A stretch of DNA of 64,000 nucleotides from Propionibacteriaceae bacterium (GCA_017306015.1 JAFKJK010000009.1:299419-363418); one strand, 5' to 3'. Shown: positions 16,698 through 25,797, counted from the first letter of the stretch. Notes: generated by a model from the letters alone, not told the origin. Numbers and translations are program-made.

Positions 16698-17564
16698 CTA
16701 GTTGGCCAGGCCGGTCATGGACACACCGCGCACGATCCAGCGTTGGAAGACCAGGTAACCGATGAGAATGGGCAGGGAGACGAGGGTGACTCCGGCCATG
16801 ATCGCGCCGTACTGCGCGGTATAGCGGCCGATCAACGACTGCAGCGCCTGGGTCAGCACCCAACTGCTCTGCTTGGCCAGGTAGATCGAGTTGATGAAGA
16901 AGCTGTTCCACAGGCTCACGAAGGTGAGCAGGCCGAGCGCGAGATAGGCCGGGCCGGCCAGTGGCGCCATGATCCGGAAGAACGCCCGCCACGGGCCGGC
17001 ACCGTCGATCGCCGCGGCGTCCTCGAGTTCACGCGGCAGCGTCAGGAAGTACTGGCGGAAGAAGAACGAGGCGAACGGCGTCCCGAACAGCAGCGGGACG
17101 ATGATCGGCAAGGCGCTGTTCAGCCAGCCCAGCTCGCGGAACACCACGTACTGCGGGATCAGGGTCGCGTGGACGGGCACCATCAGGGTCAGCAGCAGGG
17201 TCGCCAGCAGCACGCCGCGTCCGGGGAACTGGAAGCGCGCAAGGGCATACCCGGCCAGCGAGCTGGACAGCAGCGTCCCCGCCGTCCCCAGCACCGCGAT
17301 GACCACGGTGTTCAGGAAGTACTGGCCGAGGCCCGGCAGCGCCTCGAACAGCCGGGCGTAGTGCTGGAGGGTCACCGGATGCGGGATCAACTGGTCGGCG
17401 GCGAACATGTTCTCGTCGGTCCGGAAGGACATCGACACCGCCCAGAGCGCGGGGAAGATGTAGGCGAGGACCATGGCGGTCATCAGGCCGTGATAGCTCA
17501 CGGTGCCCAGCCGCTCCCGTCCGCTCGCCCGCGACCAGGGACGCGGCCCGGCGATGGCGCTCAT
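16698..17564 (-). CDS. Carbohydrate ABC transporter permease (MalG/CUT1 type)
   Basis: 288 residues with six membrane helices, and the cytoplasmic EAA loop that docks the ATPase (ELEDAAAIDGAGPWRAFFRI). It has the typical MalG opening, with SFRTDENMF in the first periplasmic loop. It forms the channel with the permease encoded just upstream, which it overlaps by four bases. No ATPase gene is in the cluster, so it probably uses a shared MsiK-type ATPase, as is usual in actinobacteria. Confidence 0.93.
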   Translation of the reverse strand: MSAIAGPRPWSRASGRERLGTVSYHGLMTAMVLAYIFPALWAVSMSFRTDENMFAADQLIPHPVTLQHYARLFEALPGLGQYFLNTVVIAVLGTAGTLLSSSLAGYALARFQFPGRGVLLATLLLTLMVPVHATLIPQYVVFRELGWLNSALPIIVPLLFGTPFASFFFRQYFLTLPRELEDAAAIDGAGPWRAFFRIMAPLAGPAYLALGLLTFVSLWNSFFINSIYLAKQSSWVLTQALQSLIGRYTAQYGAIMAGVTLVSLPILIGYLVFQRWIVRGVSMTGLAN

Positions 17565-18568
17565 GCCCTGGCCCGCTTGCGTGAGGCGCGGACGACCGGG
17601 TCGTCGTAGTGGACCCAGCGCCTGCTCAGCGCGAACTGTGCCGCGGTGATCAGGAAGATGATGAGCGCGAGCATCCACGCCAGCGCAGCCGCATAGCCGA
17701 GGCCAGAGATCCGTTCGCTGTAGTTGAACATCTGGTTGTACATGTAGAGGACAATCGTTCGGGTCGAGTTGGACGGCCCGCCTGCCGTCGCCGGTCCGGC
17801 GCTCGCCGAGGTCATCGCGACCACGGGGTCGAAGAGCTGGAAGGCGCCGATCAGCGACGTGACGGTCAGGAAGAACACCGTCGGCGAGATCATCGGGACG
17901 GTGACGTGGCGGAACCGCTGCCACCGGTTCGCTCCGTCGATGGTGGCGGCTTCGAGCAGGGACGCCGGGACGCCCTGGAGGGCCGACACGTACAACGTCA
18001 TGCCGTAGCCGATCGTCTGCCAGGTGGTCACCAGCGCGATCGACGGCATCGCCGTTGCCGGGTCCAGCAGCCAGTCGGGGCTGTCGCCGCCGAAGAACTC
18101 CCAGATGCCCGCGATCGGTCCGGAGTTGGTGTTGAACATCCAGCGCCACACCACGCCCACCGCGATCTGGGACAGCACGTACGGCAGGAACAGCGCGGCC
18201 CGGTACAGCGCCACGCCCCGGCGTGGGGTGAAGGTGAGCAGGGCGGCGATCAGGGAGAACACCAGGAGGCTGGTGGTCCCGACCAGGATGAACCTGACGG
18301 TGTTCCACAGGACCGCCGGGATCCGGTCGTCGGAGAGCAGGTGCGCCCAGTTGTCCAGACCCACGAAGGTGGGCGCGGGCGCCACCAGGTCCCAGTGTGT
18401 GAACGAGTAGCCGAGCGATGCCACGAGGGGAACCCCGGTGAAGGCGATCAGGCCGACCACCTGCGGCAGCACGAACAACAGGGCTGTTCGCGAGCGGCGG
18501 GTGGAGAGGCTGGCACTCCTCCTGCTGGCGGCACGACCCGAGTGCGTGCGGCCCGGGGTTGATGACAT
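17561..18568 (-). CDS. Carbohydrate ABC transporter permease (MalF/CUT1 type)
   Basis: 335 residues. A basic, serine-rich cytoplasmic N-terminus precedes six membrane helices. SYSFTHWDLVAPAPTFVGLDNW is the usual first-loop motif of sugar permeases, and SLLEAATIDGANRWQRFRHVTVP the EAA loop. It pairs with the downstream MalG-type permease. It lies 22 bp after the binding-protein gene, in the normal order binding protein, MalF, MalG. Confidence 0.93.
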   Translation of the reverse strand: MSSTPGRTHSGRAASRRSASLSTRRSRTALLFVLPQVVGLIAFTGVPLVASLGYSFTHWDLVAPAPTFVGLDNWAHLLSDDRIPAVLWNTVRFILVGTTSLLVFSLIAALLTFTPRRGVALYRAALFLPYVLSQIAVGVVWRWMFNTNSGPIAGIWEFFGGDSPDWLLDPATAMPSIALVTTWQTIGYGMTLYVSALQGVPASLLEAATIDGANRWQRFRHVTVPMISPTVFFLTVTSLIGAFQLFDPVVAMTSASAGPATAGGPSNSTRTIVLYMYNQMFNYSERISGLGYAAALAWMLALIIFLITAAQFALSRRWVHYDDPVVRASRKRARA

Positions 18569-18590
18569 CGCTCGGCTTTCTCCCGTCCGG

Positions 18591-19961
18591 TTACTTGACC
18601 GACTTCAACAGCGGGTCGATCCGCTGCGCGCAGATCCCGGACAAGGCTTCACTGGCCGTCTTGCGGTTCATCACGATGTCCTCGATCGCCGGCAGGACGC
18701 CGTCCTGGCTGGACACCGCGCTCCACACCACCGACGGATCGAGGTTCGTCACCGTCAGCGGCCAAGTGGCCGGCGTCAGCTGGGCCTCGACGAGGCCCGC
18801 GGGCTCACCCTTGCCCTGCGCGAAGGCCGGACCGGAGGCGACGTCCTTGTAGGCGGGGATGAGGCCCATCTGCTTGCCCGCGCCGTCGGTGGCCATGTAG
18901 TGCAGGAAGGTCCACGCTGCGTCCTTCACCTCGGACTTCTGCGCCATCGCCCAGATGTGGATCTGCGCGAGCGTGGCGTTCCCGGCGGGCCCCTTGGGGA
19001 GCGCTGCCATGTCGTAGGCCAGAGTGGGGTTCTGCTGCTGAACGTTCAGCACCTGCTCATGGGAACCCTGTTGCATCGCGACCTGCCCACGCACCCAGCG
19101 CGCGTAGCCCGGCTCCTCCTGGTGCAGTTGGGGAGTGATCGCGGAGTGGTCCTTCCACATCAGGTCCTGCAGCCACTGGAAGCCGTCGATGGTGCCTGAT
19201 GCGTCGGCGGTGCACTGATTGCGCGCCTCACCGCCGAGGATCCCGCCACCGAAGGCGGCGAGCACCGGGGCGTAGCCGGGCTCGATCGGGCCGGCGGCGA
19301 AGTTGAAGTAGCCGTACTGCTTGATGCTCTTGGCATCGAATCCGGGCTCGGTTGCGTTGCGGCCCGCCTTGTCCAGGGTCAGCTTCGCCGACCACTGCCG
19401 CAGATCGTCGTAGGTGTAGGAGCCGTCGGCGGCCGGGTAGGAGAGGCCGGCCTTGTCGAACATGGCCTTGTTGTAGAACAACGACTGGATGTTGTACCCC
19501 ATCGGCAGGCCGTAGAGCTTGCCGTCCGCCGAGGTCATGCCCTTGATGATCGTGCTGGTGAAGTCGCTGGTCGGCGTGCCGGACCGGGCGAGAAGGTCGG
19601 TGATGTCGGCGGTGACCCCGTCCCTGGCGGCTTCGAAGTAGTTCCAGCTGCCCATGACGAACACGTCGGGGAGGTTGCCACCGGCGACCAGCGTCTTGCA
19701 GGCGGCGTAGTCGACACCGCAGTCGCCGGTCTCCCACTCGATGGTGATCTCCGGGTGGGCAGTGGTGAACCCCGCGGCGGCGTCCTTGATCGAGGTGACG
19801 TCAGCGTCGTTGCCCCAGAGCATGACGCGGACGGTAGCCGGCTGCGCCGCGGACGGCCCGCCGCTCACCGACGGCGCGGGTGCTCCCGTGCAGGCTGACA
19901 CCAACAGACTGAGCCCGCCCAACAGTCCGGCGATGCGCAGTGACTTGCGACGTAGTCCCAT
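18591..19961 (-). CDS. Sugar-binding lipoprotein of the ABC transporter
   Basis: 456 residues with a lipoprotein signal peptide (LRRKSL, hydrophobic core, LLVSAC lipobox), so the mature protein is lipid-anchored outside the membrane. The body shows family 1 extracellular solute-binding features: VRVMLWGNDADV, LPDVFVMGSWNYFEAARDG, YGLPMGYNIQSLFYNKAMFDKAG. The ATG at 19961 has GGGAG upstream. It is the first gene of the operon and lies directly behind the palindromic operator at 20001-20028. The ligand is presumably an oligosaccharide processed by the GH39-like and GH2 enzymes. Confidence 0.92.
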   Translation of the reverse strand: MGLRRKSLRIAGLLGGLSLLVSACTGAPAPSVSGGPSAAQPATVRVMLWGNDADVTSIKDAAAGFTTAHPEITIEWETGDCGVDYAACKTLVAGGNLPDVFVMGSWNYFEAARDGVTADITDLLARSGTPTSDFTSTIIKGMTSADGKLYGLPMGYNIQSLFYNKAMFDKAGLSYPAADGSYTYDDLRQWSAKLTLDKAGRNATEPGFDAKSIKQYGYFNFAAGPIEPGYAPVLAAFGGGILGGEARNQCTADASGTIDGFQWLQDLMWKDHSAITPQLHQEEPGYARWVRGQVAMQQGSHEQVLNVQQQNPTLAYDMAALPKGPAGNATLAQIHIWAMAQKSEVKDAAWTFLHYMATDGAGKQMGLIPAYKDVASGPAFAQGKGEPAGLVEAQLTPATWPLTVTNLDPSVVWSAVSSQDGVLPAIEDIVMNRKTASEALSGICAQRIDPLLKSVK

Positions 19962-20000
19962 GTGAAATCTCCCTTGGCTCCGAGGACCGATGAAGGAGAG

Positions 20001-20028
20001 TTTGCCACGTAGCATGCTACGTGGCAAA
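20001..20028. promoter_or_regulatory. LacI-type operator, perfect 28-bp palindrome
   Basis: A fully symmetrical 28-bp site, left half TTTGCCACGTAGCA followed by its exact reverse complement. It sits 40 bp upstream of the binding-protein start codon and 26 bp beyond the stop of the LacI gene, where a repressor would shut off the sugar operon. The central ACGTAGCATGCTACGT core recurs imperfectly in front of the LacI gene (21096-21115). Confidence 0.88.
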
Positions 20029-20053
20029 TGGTTTACCGAAACGTGATCATCGG

Positions 20054-21079
20054 CTACCGGGCCAGCCCGCTCGACTCCCGGACGACGAGGGAGAAGGGGA
20101 TGACGATGTCCCGCGGCTGCGGCTGCGCGGCACCCTGGGTCCTGGCCTCGATCCTGGCCAGGAGCGTGTCGACGGCCATCGTGGCGATCCCCTGCTTGTC
20201 GGGGGCGACAGTGGACAACGCCGGAGCGGAGTACTCACCCTCCTCGAGACCGTCGAAGCCGATAACCGCGATGTCGTCCGGAACGGCCAGCCCGGCCCGC
20301 CGCACGCTTCGCAGCGCGCCGAGAGCGAGGAGATCGGTGGCGCAGAAGACCGCGTCCGGCGCCCGGCCGGCTCGCAGGAGGGACTCCATCGCCGCCGCAC
20401 CGTCGGCACGGTGGTACGACGCGGTCTGTACCACCAGCGCGTCGTCGACGCTCCGGCCGGCGGCCCTCAGCGCGTCCCGATAGCCCCGGTGTCGCATCTC
20501 GGCCATCCGAAGCGAGTTCGCCGGGTCCGCCCCGATGAAGGCGATTCGGCGTCGTCCGGCCGCGATCAGGTGGGTGGTCGCCGCCGAGGCCGCCGCGACG
20601 TCGTCGATGCCGATGTGATCGGCGACCCCCGCGCCACTGCGCTCGCCGATCAGAACCAGGGGCGGTCGGGTGGCAGACTGACGGGCCAGGCGCTCGACAG
20701 GGCCGACCGCGCTGAGGATCGTGCCTTCGGCGTACTCCGCCGCGGAACCTTCCAGGGCGTCCTGTTCGCGCCGCGGGTCGCCGAGCGTCTGCCGGATCAT
20801 CACCCCGAACCCCTGCTCCTCGGCATGCTTGACCACGCCGCGAGCCAACTCAGCGAAGTAGGGGACGTCCAGCTCGGGGATCACGAGCTGGAGGACCCGC
20901 GACCGGCCCGACCGCAGGCTTCGGGCGGCTTGGCTGGGCGAGTACCCGAGCTGCTCGACGGCGTCGTTCACCCGGGCGGCCAGCTCGGCGCTGACGTGCG
21001 GGAAGTTGTTGATCACGTTGGAAACGGTCCGCTGGGATACCCCTGCCAGCCGCGCGACGTCCGCTTGAGTCACACCCAT
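20054..21079 (-). CDS. LacI-family transcriptional repressor of the sugar operon
   Basis: 341 residues. Residues 3-50 are the LacI helix-turn-helix plus hinge (TQADVARLAGVSQRTVSNVIN, then YSPSQAARSLRSGRS). A periplasmic-binding-protein-like effector domain follows, with FGVMIRQT, FIGADPANSLRM and AVIGFDGLEEGEY. The ATG at 21079 has GGAGG just upstream and gives the standard N-terminus; a longer reading upstream is not needed. It lies upstream of and in the same direction as the sugar operon, with a perfect palindrome between. The inducer is probably the imported sugar. Confidence 0.93.
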   Translation of the reverse strand: MGVTQADVARLAGVSQRTVSNVINNFPHVSAELAARVNDAVEQLGYSPSQAARSLRSGRSRVLQLVIPELDVPYFAELARGVVKHAEEQGFGVMIRQTLGDPRREQDALEGSAAEYAEGTILSAVGPVERLARQSATRPPLVLIGERSGAGVADHIGIDDVAAASAATTHLIAAGRRRIAFIGADPANSLRMAEMRHRGYRDALRAAGRSVDDALVVQTASYHRADGAAAMESLLRAGRAPDAVFCATDLLALGALRSVRRAGLAVPDDIAVIGFDGLEEGEYSAPALSTVAPDKQGIATMAVDTLLARIEARTQGAAQPQPRDIVIPFSLVVRESSGLAR

Positions 21080-21095
21080 CCGATGTCCTCCTTTT

Positions 21096-21115
21096 CTACG
21101 TGGCATGCTAGCAAT
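21096..21115. promoter_or_regulatory. Second, imperfect LacI operator in front of the lacI-type gene
   Basis: CTACGTGGCATGCTAGCAAT aligns with the core of the 28-bp palindrome, keeping ACGT-x-GCATGCTA. It sits 17 bp upstream of the regulator's start, overlapping its promoter or leader, so the repressor probably controls its own synthesis. The weaker symmetry suggests lower affinity. Confidence 0.65.
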
Positions 21116-21220
21116 AGAGGCACCCGAGGAGTGCTCGTTCGGCCGCCAGGGGCGGCTCCGAGGCCGTCGGCTACCCGACCCGGACCGGACACCCTTGTCA
21201 GTGCAGGAAAGGAGTCCCAG

Positions 21221-21566
21221 ATGACGCAAGACACCGCCGTATCCCAGGACGCGGCACAGCGTGCGGATGACGCCACGGTGGGTGAGGCTTTTCGCCGTCG
21301 CCCTTGCCGCGAAGGATCGAGACCGCCTCGTCGCCCTGCTGGCCGACCAGATCGACTTCGAGGCGCTGACTCCGCGTCGCCACTGGGTCGCCACGACCTC
21401 GACCGAAGCGGTCGACGACGTGATCCTCGGTCATTGGCTGCGACCCGATGACGTCGTTCGTGAGGTCCGCTCCATGACCTCGGGGCAGGTGGCCGATGCC
21501 GAGCGCGTGGGGTATCGCCTCGTCGTGCGGCGCGATGACCAGGACCTCGTCCTCGAGTTGGTTTGA
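21221..21566 (+). pseudogene. Frameshifted remnant of a small SnoaL/NTF2-like protein
   Basis: An ATG at 21221 with a good GGAAAGGAG site starts a protein (MTQDTAVSQDAAQRADD). Its frame soon becomes arginine-rich nonsense, ending at 21451. In another frame, from about 21275, sense-looking sequence continues (FAVALAAKDRDRLVALLADQIDFEALTP, EAVDDVILGHWL, YRLVVRRDDQDLVLE) and ends early at 21566. The joined product resembles the first two thirds of a nuclear-transport-factor-2/SnoaL-like domain. I read it as a broken gene with a shift near 21275-21290 and a lost C-terminus. A real short protein from the GTG at 21261 is the alternative. Confidence 0.5.
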
Positions 21567-22220
21567 TCAAGAAGTCATCGCGCCGGAGTGTGTCGCGGCT
21601 TCCCTGACAAGGTAACTTCCCAGTGATGGCTCGATGAGCGCGAACATCCACGGGGCGCTCGACGCCAGCTCCGCGAAGACTGCATCGCGTGGCTCACCGG
21701 CCAGAACTCGTCTGCTGGTCTCGGTGAAGAGTGCGCGGTGCACCGAAGCGAGTTGGGCGGCGACGACGCGTTGCTGGAGGGTGTCCTCGCCGGTCTCGAC
21801 GGCGATGGCGTCACCAAGGGCTTGCTCGCGGAGGTCAGCGATCTCTCGGGCGCGGCTCGTCAGCGCCGGACTGTTGTGGACGATTCTCGCGAAGGCTGCG
21901 CTGGGAGGCCCGAGCGTCACATCCCGTTCGGAGATGCGGGCGATGCAGTCGTCCCTGATGGCGTCCAGAAGGCTCTGACCGAGCGGCCGCGCGGTGATGG
22001 CGCGGGCGAGGCTCGCAATGGTGGACTCCGCCCGATCGAAGACCAGATCCTGTTTGCGGGGGAAGTAGTTCGTCACGGTCATCTTCGAGACGCCGGCCGC
22101 CTCAGCGATCTGGGAGATCGTGACCTCGTCGAAGCCCTGCTCGGCGAAGAGGCTCATCGCGGAAGCCGACAAGGCGTCCCGGGTGCGTTGCTTCTGGTGT
22201 TCACGCAGCCCGACCGTCAC
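21567..22220 (-). CDS. TetR-family transcriptional regulator
   Basis: 217 residues from a GTG at 22220. The N-terminal 60 residues are a clear TetR DNA-binding domain (LSASAMSLFAEQGFDEVTISQIAEAAGVSKMTVTNYFPRKQDLV). The C-terminal domain ends LIEPSLGSYLVREA and has an actinobacterial TetR_C pattern. It is divergent from the quinone-oxidoreductase-like gene at 22317, which it probably represses. The 96-bp gap between them must hold the operator, but I could not identify a clean palindrome there. Confidence 0.9.
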   Translation of the reverse strand: MTVGLREHQKQRTRDALSASAMSLFAEQGFDEVTISQIAEAAGVSKMTVTNYFPRKQDLVFDRAESTIASLARAITARPLGQSLLDAIRDDCIARISERDVTLGPPSAAFARIVHNSPALTSRAREIADLREQALGDAIAVETGEDTLQQRVVAAQLASVHRALFTETSRRVLAGEPRDAVFAELASSAPWMFALIEPSLGSYLVREAATHSGAMTS

Positions 22221-22316
22221 GGCTGCAGTCTACCATTTGGTTGGTCGAACATAAACTTAGGTGTAACATAACCACCGCCGTCACCTGCTGTGGAGGTGGG
22301 AGAGGAAGATGCCGAG

Positions 22317-23273
22317 ATGAAGGCCGCCGTGGTGGACGAGCTGGGAGCGCCTCCGGTGTTCCGCGACTTCGAGGATCCGCAGCCGACGGACGGCGAGGTC
22401 CTGGTCGCCGTGACCGCCTCGGCTCTCACCAACTTCACCAAGCTGCGCGCGGCAGGCAAGCACTACAGTTCCACGACCGCGCCGCCCTTTGTCCCCGGAA
22501 TCGATGGGATCGGTCGGCTCGATGATGGTCGGCGGGTGTACTTCCTCTTCCCGAGGGCCCCCTTCGGAGGCATGGCCGAGACGGCCGTCGTCCCCGCCTT
22601 TCGGTGCATCCCCGTCCCGGATGGGGTCGACGATGTCACCCTGGCGGCCATCGCCGATCCAGGGATGTCATCGTGGGCGGCCTTGGAGGTGCGGGCGGAC
22701 CTTGTCCCCGGGGAGACGGTTCTGATCAACGGAGCCACCGGGACCGCCGGTGGACTCGCGGTCCAAGTCGCCAAGCATCTGGGCGCCGCAAAGGTGATCG
22801 TCGCGGGCCGGAGCCGCGCTGCGCTCGACGCCCTTCTCGACCATGGTGCCGATGAGATCATCGACCTGAGTGAGGGCGACCGGCTGGATGCGACACTGCG
22901 CGAATCCTTCGCTCGCGGCGTCGACGTCGTGCTCGATTACCTCTGGGGCCCCAGCGCGGAAGCGATCCTGACCGCCGCGGCGAACGCGGGCCGCGGCGAC
23001 CACCCGCTGCGCTTCATCCAGATCGGCACCGCTAGCGCCGCCACGATCGCCCTGCCGGGCGCGCTGCTGCATTCCTCCGCCATCGAGATCAAAGGAAGTG
23101 GCACGGGTGCCGTCAGCCCCAAGGCGATCGGGGGGATACTCGCCAAGCTGATGGACGCCGCATCATCGGCCAACTTCCAGGTCGCGACACGGGCCTTCCC
23201 TCTTGCCCACGTCGAGGAAGCCTGGGCGATGGAAGCAGGCACGCCTCGGATCGTCCTCACGACCGGCCACTGA
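22317..23273 (+). CDS. Zinc-independent MDR-family oxidoreductase (quinone oxidoreductase-like)
   Basis: 318 residues with the medium-chain dehydrogenase/reductase fold: an N-terminal GroES-like domain (PQPTDGEVLVAVTASALTN, PFVPGIDGIGRL) and a Rossmann domain with INGATGTAGGLAVQVAKHLGA as the NADPH-binding motif. The structural-zinc cysteines of alcohol dehydrogenases are absent, placing it with quinone reductase-like members. The chosen ATG has GGGAGAGGAAG upstream; an upstream in-frame GTG at 22290 would add nine residues. It is divergent from a TetR gene, a common arrangement for detoxifying reductases. Confidence 0.87.
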   Translation: MKAAVVDELGAPPVFRDFEDPQPTDGEVLVAVTASALTNFTKLRAAGKHYSSTTAPPFVPGIDGIGRLDDGRRVYFLFPRAPFGGMAETAVVPAFRCIPVPDGVDDVTLAAIADPGMSSWAALEVRADLVPGETVLINGATGTAGGLAVQVAKHLGAAKVIVAGRSRAALDALLDHGADEIIDLSEGDRLDATLRESFARGVDVVLDYLWGPSAEAILTAAANAGRGDHPLRFIQIGTASAATIALPGALLHSSAIEIKGSGTGAVSPKAIGGILAKLMDAASSANFQVATRAFPLAHVEEAWAMEAGTPRIVLTTGH

Positions 23274-23380
23274 ACGTAAGCGGGCTGGTACCCCGGTGAT
23301 CGGGAGAGCGTACGCGCGGATCAACGGCCGGCAGGAGGACGAGGACCTGGCGGAGAAGGTCTTCACCGCAGTGTCGCCGC

Positions 23381-23947
23381 CTATCCACGCTCGCCCGTGC
23401 GTGGTCCTCGGCCACGGGGCCAGATCGTCGTAGCCCCCGGCATCTGAGAGATAGGGTTCCGTCCGGTGAGATGATCGACAATCTCCGAAACCGGCAAGCG
23501 CCAGGCCTCGGCGATCTCACGAATCGCCTGCTCCGGCTCACGATCGGCGGATAGCACTTCGCCAAGTCGATCGCGGTCAGGCATCCACAGTCCGCTCAGC
23601 TCGCCCGGCCACATCTCGAGCGGCCAGGTCGGGCAGAGCGCGCGGAGCCGCGCCGGACTGCCTTCGCCCAGGAGCCGGCCGTGGTGGTTCCAGCCAGCGC
23701 GCGCCAGCAGCCTGCCGTCCTCATGGACGGCAAGAGCCACCCGCCCATCGCGGACTGCGATCGCCAGGGCGCCCGCTTCTCGTTCCGCAGAGTTGCGGTT
23801 CGCTGAGTCCTGATCGATCAGGCCGAGTCCGTCAACACAAACGGCCGTCGCTGGCGTACCGACCGAGTACAGGTCAGAAGCCCTGACGCAGGCAACCACC
23901 GTCACCACCCGGTCATCCGTGGTGGGCTTCGGCGACGTGGATCGCAC
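23381..23947 (-). CDS. Hypothetical protein
   Basis: About 188 residues; the start is uncertain (GTG at 23947 without a clear ribosome site). No family recognised. The N-terminal half looks like a small alpha/beta fold (VVTVVACVRASDLYS, LAIAVRDGRVALAVHEDG). The C-terminal 50 residues look helical and charged (DREPEQAIREIAEAWRLPVSEIVDHL). Codon use matches its neighbours. It lies apart from operons, convergent with the oxidoreductase gene. Confidence 0.55.
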   Translation of the reverse strand: MRSTSPKPTTDDRVVTVVACVRASDLYSVGTPATAVCVDGLGLIDQDSANRNSAEREAGALAIAVRDGRVALAVHEDGRLLARAGWNHHGRLLGEGSPARLRALCPTWPLEMWPGELSGLWMPDRDRLGEVLSADREPEQAIREIAEAWRLPVSEIVDHLTGRNPISQMPGATTIWPRGRGPRTGERG

Positions 23948-23995
23948 GGGGAGGAGTCGCGCCGGTGGATGGATTGCTCGCTGGGTGTCTTGAGC

Positions 23996-24616
23996 TCAGC
24001 TGAGCAGGCCGCGCTCTCTGGCCGTGGCGATGGCCGCGGTCCGGGATGGTACGCCGAGCTTGGCGTAGGTGTGGGCAAGGTGGGACTTCACGGTGGCCAG
24101 GGTGAGGTAGAGGCGGGCGGCGATCTGGGCGTTCGACAGTCCGTCGGCGGCCAGTCGGAGGACGTCCAGTTCTCGCAGGGTCAGGGTCGTGGCGGGGTCG
24201 AGGACGCGTTGCACGAGGCGTTGCTGGACGGCGGGAGACAGCGCGGGCTGGCCCCCGGTGGCGGCTCGGATCGCTCGTTCGAGTTCGGCGGTGGGGGCGT
24301 CCTTGAGCAGGTAGCCGCTCGCGCCCGCGTCCAGGGCGGTGAGGATGTCGGCGTCCGTGGCGTAGGTCGTGAGGATGAGTACGGGGGGCCCACCGGACGC
24401 GGTGATGCGCCGAGTGGCGTCGGCGCCGGTGAGGAGTCCGTCGCCGAAGTGGAGGTCGAGCAGCAGGAGGTCGCAGCCGTGGCCGTCCAGCCAGTCCAGG
24501 AGTTCCTCGCCGCTGGCGAACTGGGCGGCGACCGTGACGTCGCTGAGCCCCTCCAGCACGCTGACCACGCCGGCACGAACGACGGGGTGGTCGTCGGCGA
24601 GCGCGACCCGGATCAT
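23996..24616 (-). CDS. NarL/FixJ-family response regulator
   Basis: 206 residues. The receiver domain begins IRVALADDHPVVRAG (acidic pocket DD), has LLLLDLHFGD with the phosphorylated Asp, and LLKDAPTAEL with the conserved Lys. A LuxR-type helix-turn-helix occupies the C-terminus (LTLRELDVLRLAADGLSNAQIAARLYLTLATVKSHLAHTYAKLGV). It overlaps the histidine kinase gene by four bases and is its cognate partner. Targets are unknown; the two small membrane protein genes divergent from the kinase are candidates. Confidence 0.94.
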   Translation of the reverse strand: MIRVALADDHPVVRAGVVSVLEGLSDVTVAAQFASGEELLDWLDGHGCDLLLLDLHFGDGLLTGADATRRITASGGPPVLILTTYATDADILTALDAGASGYLLKDAPTAELERAIRAATGGQPALSPAVQQRLVQRVLDPATTLTLRELDVLRLAADGLSNAQIAARLYLTLATVKSHLAHTYAKLGVPSRTAAIATARERGLLS

Positions 24617-25797
24617 CCCGGCTCCGATCCGAGCGGCAGGGTGATGGCGACTGCCGTCCCCTCGCCGGTTTGGGACTCGACGCCGATGGTGCCGCCGAGG
24701 TCGCTGACGCGGGAACGCAGCGCCGGCAGACCGAATCCTCCGTCGGTGGCGTCCGGGTGACCGTCCGGATCGAATCCGCGACCGTCGTCGACGATGTCCA
24801 GTAGCACCCGGTCGGGCTCCCAGGTCAGGGTGACGGAGGCGCTGTTGGCGTCCGAGTGCTGGACGACGTTGGACAGCGCGGACTGCGTCATCCGCAGGAT
24901 CCCGGTGGCCAGGTCGGCGGACAGAGCGGGTTCACTTCCCACTGCCCGGACCTCGACCAGGGTCCGCCCGCCACTGTCGGCCTGCGCCCGTTCGGCGGCG
25001 TGGCGCACCGCTCCGGTCAGGGTTGCGTCCATCCGGTGGCCCGGTTCGCCGGCGAGGAAGCGGCGGGCCTGGGCCAGCCCTTCAGCAGTCGCCTGTTGGG
25101 CGAGGGCGACCGCGGGTGCTGCTGGATCGCCCGGGGCCAGGACGGTCGCGGCCCGGCGCAGATGCAGCTCGACGGCGGCGAAGTCCTGGGCGAGGGTGTC
25201 GTGGATGTCGCGGGCCAGGTGGGCCCGTTCCTCGGCCCGGAGCCGGTCTCGTTCGGCGTCCAGCAGACGCTGTTGGGCGTCCTCCAACTCGGTGAGCGCT
25301 CGCTGGCGGTCGGCGACGATGCGCGCCAGGGACTCCAGTCCGACCACCGCGGCGACCGCCACCAGGGCCCCTATCACCGGGCCCAGTACGTAGCCCAGAC
25401 CGACCTCGCCCCGGGCGACGGCGCCGAGGGCCACCGCAGCCACGGTGGTCAGGGTGACCGCGACCACGCCGCGGCGGGGTCCGAGCAGGTGCAACTGCAG
25501 CAGCATCACCGGAAAGGCCAGCCACATTCCCGAGGCACTGGTCGCCAGCACGAGGACGTAGCAGGCCAACAGGCCGGACGCAGCCGCAACCGCCAGCCAC
25601 GATCCGCCGCGGGCGGCCATCGGCTCGCCGAGCACGCGCACCCGCAGCCGGACCACGACCCAGCAGGTCGCGAAGGCGGCGCCGGCGGCCAAGGCCCACC
25701 CGGACGGGGGGACGAGTGCCACCACCAGCAGCAGCCCGGCCAGCAGGTCCAGACCGGCCAGGAGGCGGCGCGTGACCCGCTCCGAACCCAGCTCCAC
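24613..25797 (-). CDS. NarL-type sensor histidine kinase (HisKA_3)
   Basis: 394 residues. The N-terminal 160 residues hold six hydrophobic segments with almost no extracytoplasmic loop, suggesting a signal sensed in or at the membrane. A dimerisation helix follows with ERAHLARDIHDTLAQDFAAVELHL, where the His is the phosphorylation site. The ATPase domain shows SNVVQHSDANSASVTL (N box), DIVDDGRGFD (G1) and GGFGLPALRSRV (G2). The gene starts with a GTG at 25797 and overlaps the response regulator. Confidence 0.93.
   Translation of the reverse strand: MELGSERVTRRLLAGLDLLAGLLLVVALVPPSGWALAAGAAFATCWVVVRLRVRVLGEPMAARGGSWLAVAAASGLLACYVLVLATSASGMWLAFPVMLLQLHLLGPRRGVVAVTLTTVAAVALGAVARGEVGLGYVLGPVIGALVAVAAVVGLESLARIVADRQRALTELEDAQQRLLDAERDRLRAEERAHLARDIHDTLAQDFAAVELHLRRAATVLAPGDPAAPAVALAQQATAEGLAQARRFLAGEPGHRMDATLTGAVRHAAERAQADSGGRTLVEVRAVGSEPALSADLATGILRMTQSALSNVVQHSDANSASVTLTWEPDRVLLDIVDDGRGFDPDGHPDATDGGFGLPALRSRVSDLGGTIGVESQTGEGTAVAITLPLGSEPG

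Noticed and set aside
13173..16765. Long plus-strand readings opposite the GH2 and GH39-like genes
   Set aside because: Composition is that of antisense shadow; catalytic motifs are all on the minus strand.
22221..22316. TetR operator between the TetR and oxidoreductase genes
   Set aside because: Some short repeats (GGTTGG, GTAACATAAC) are present but no convincing palindrome; not annotated.
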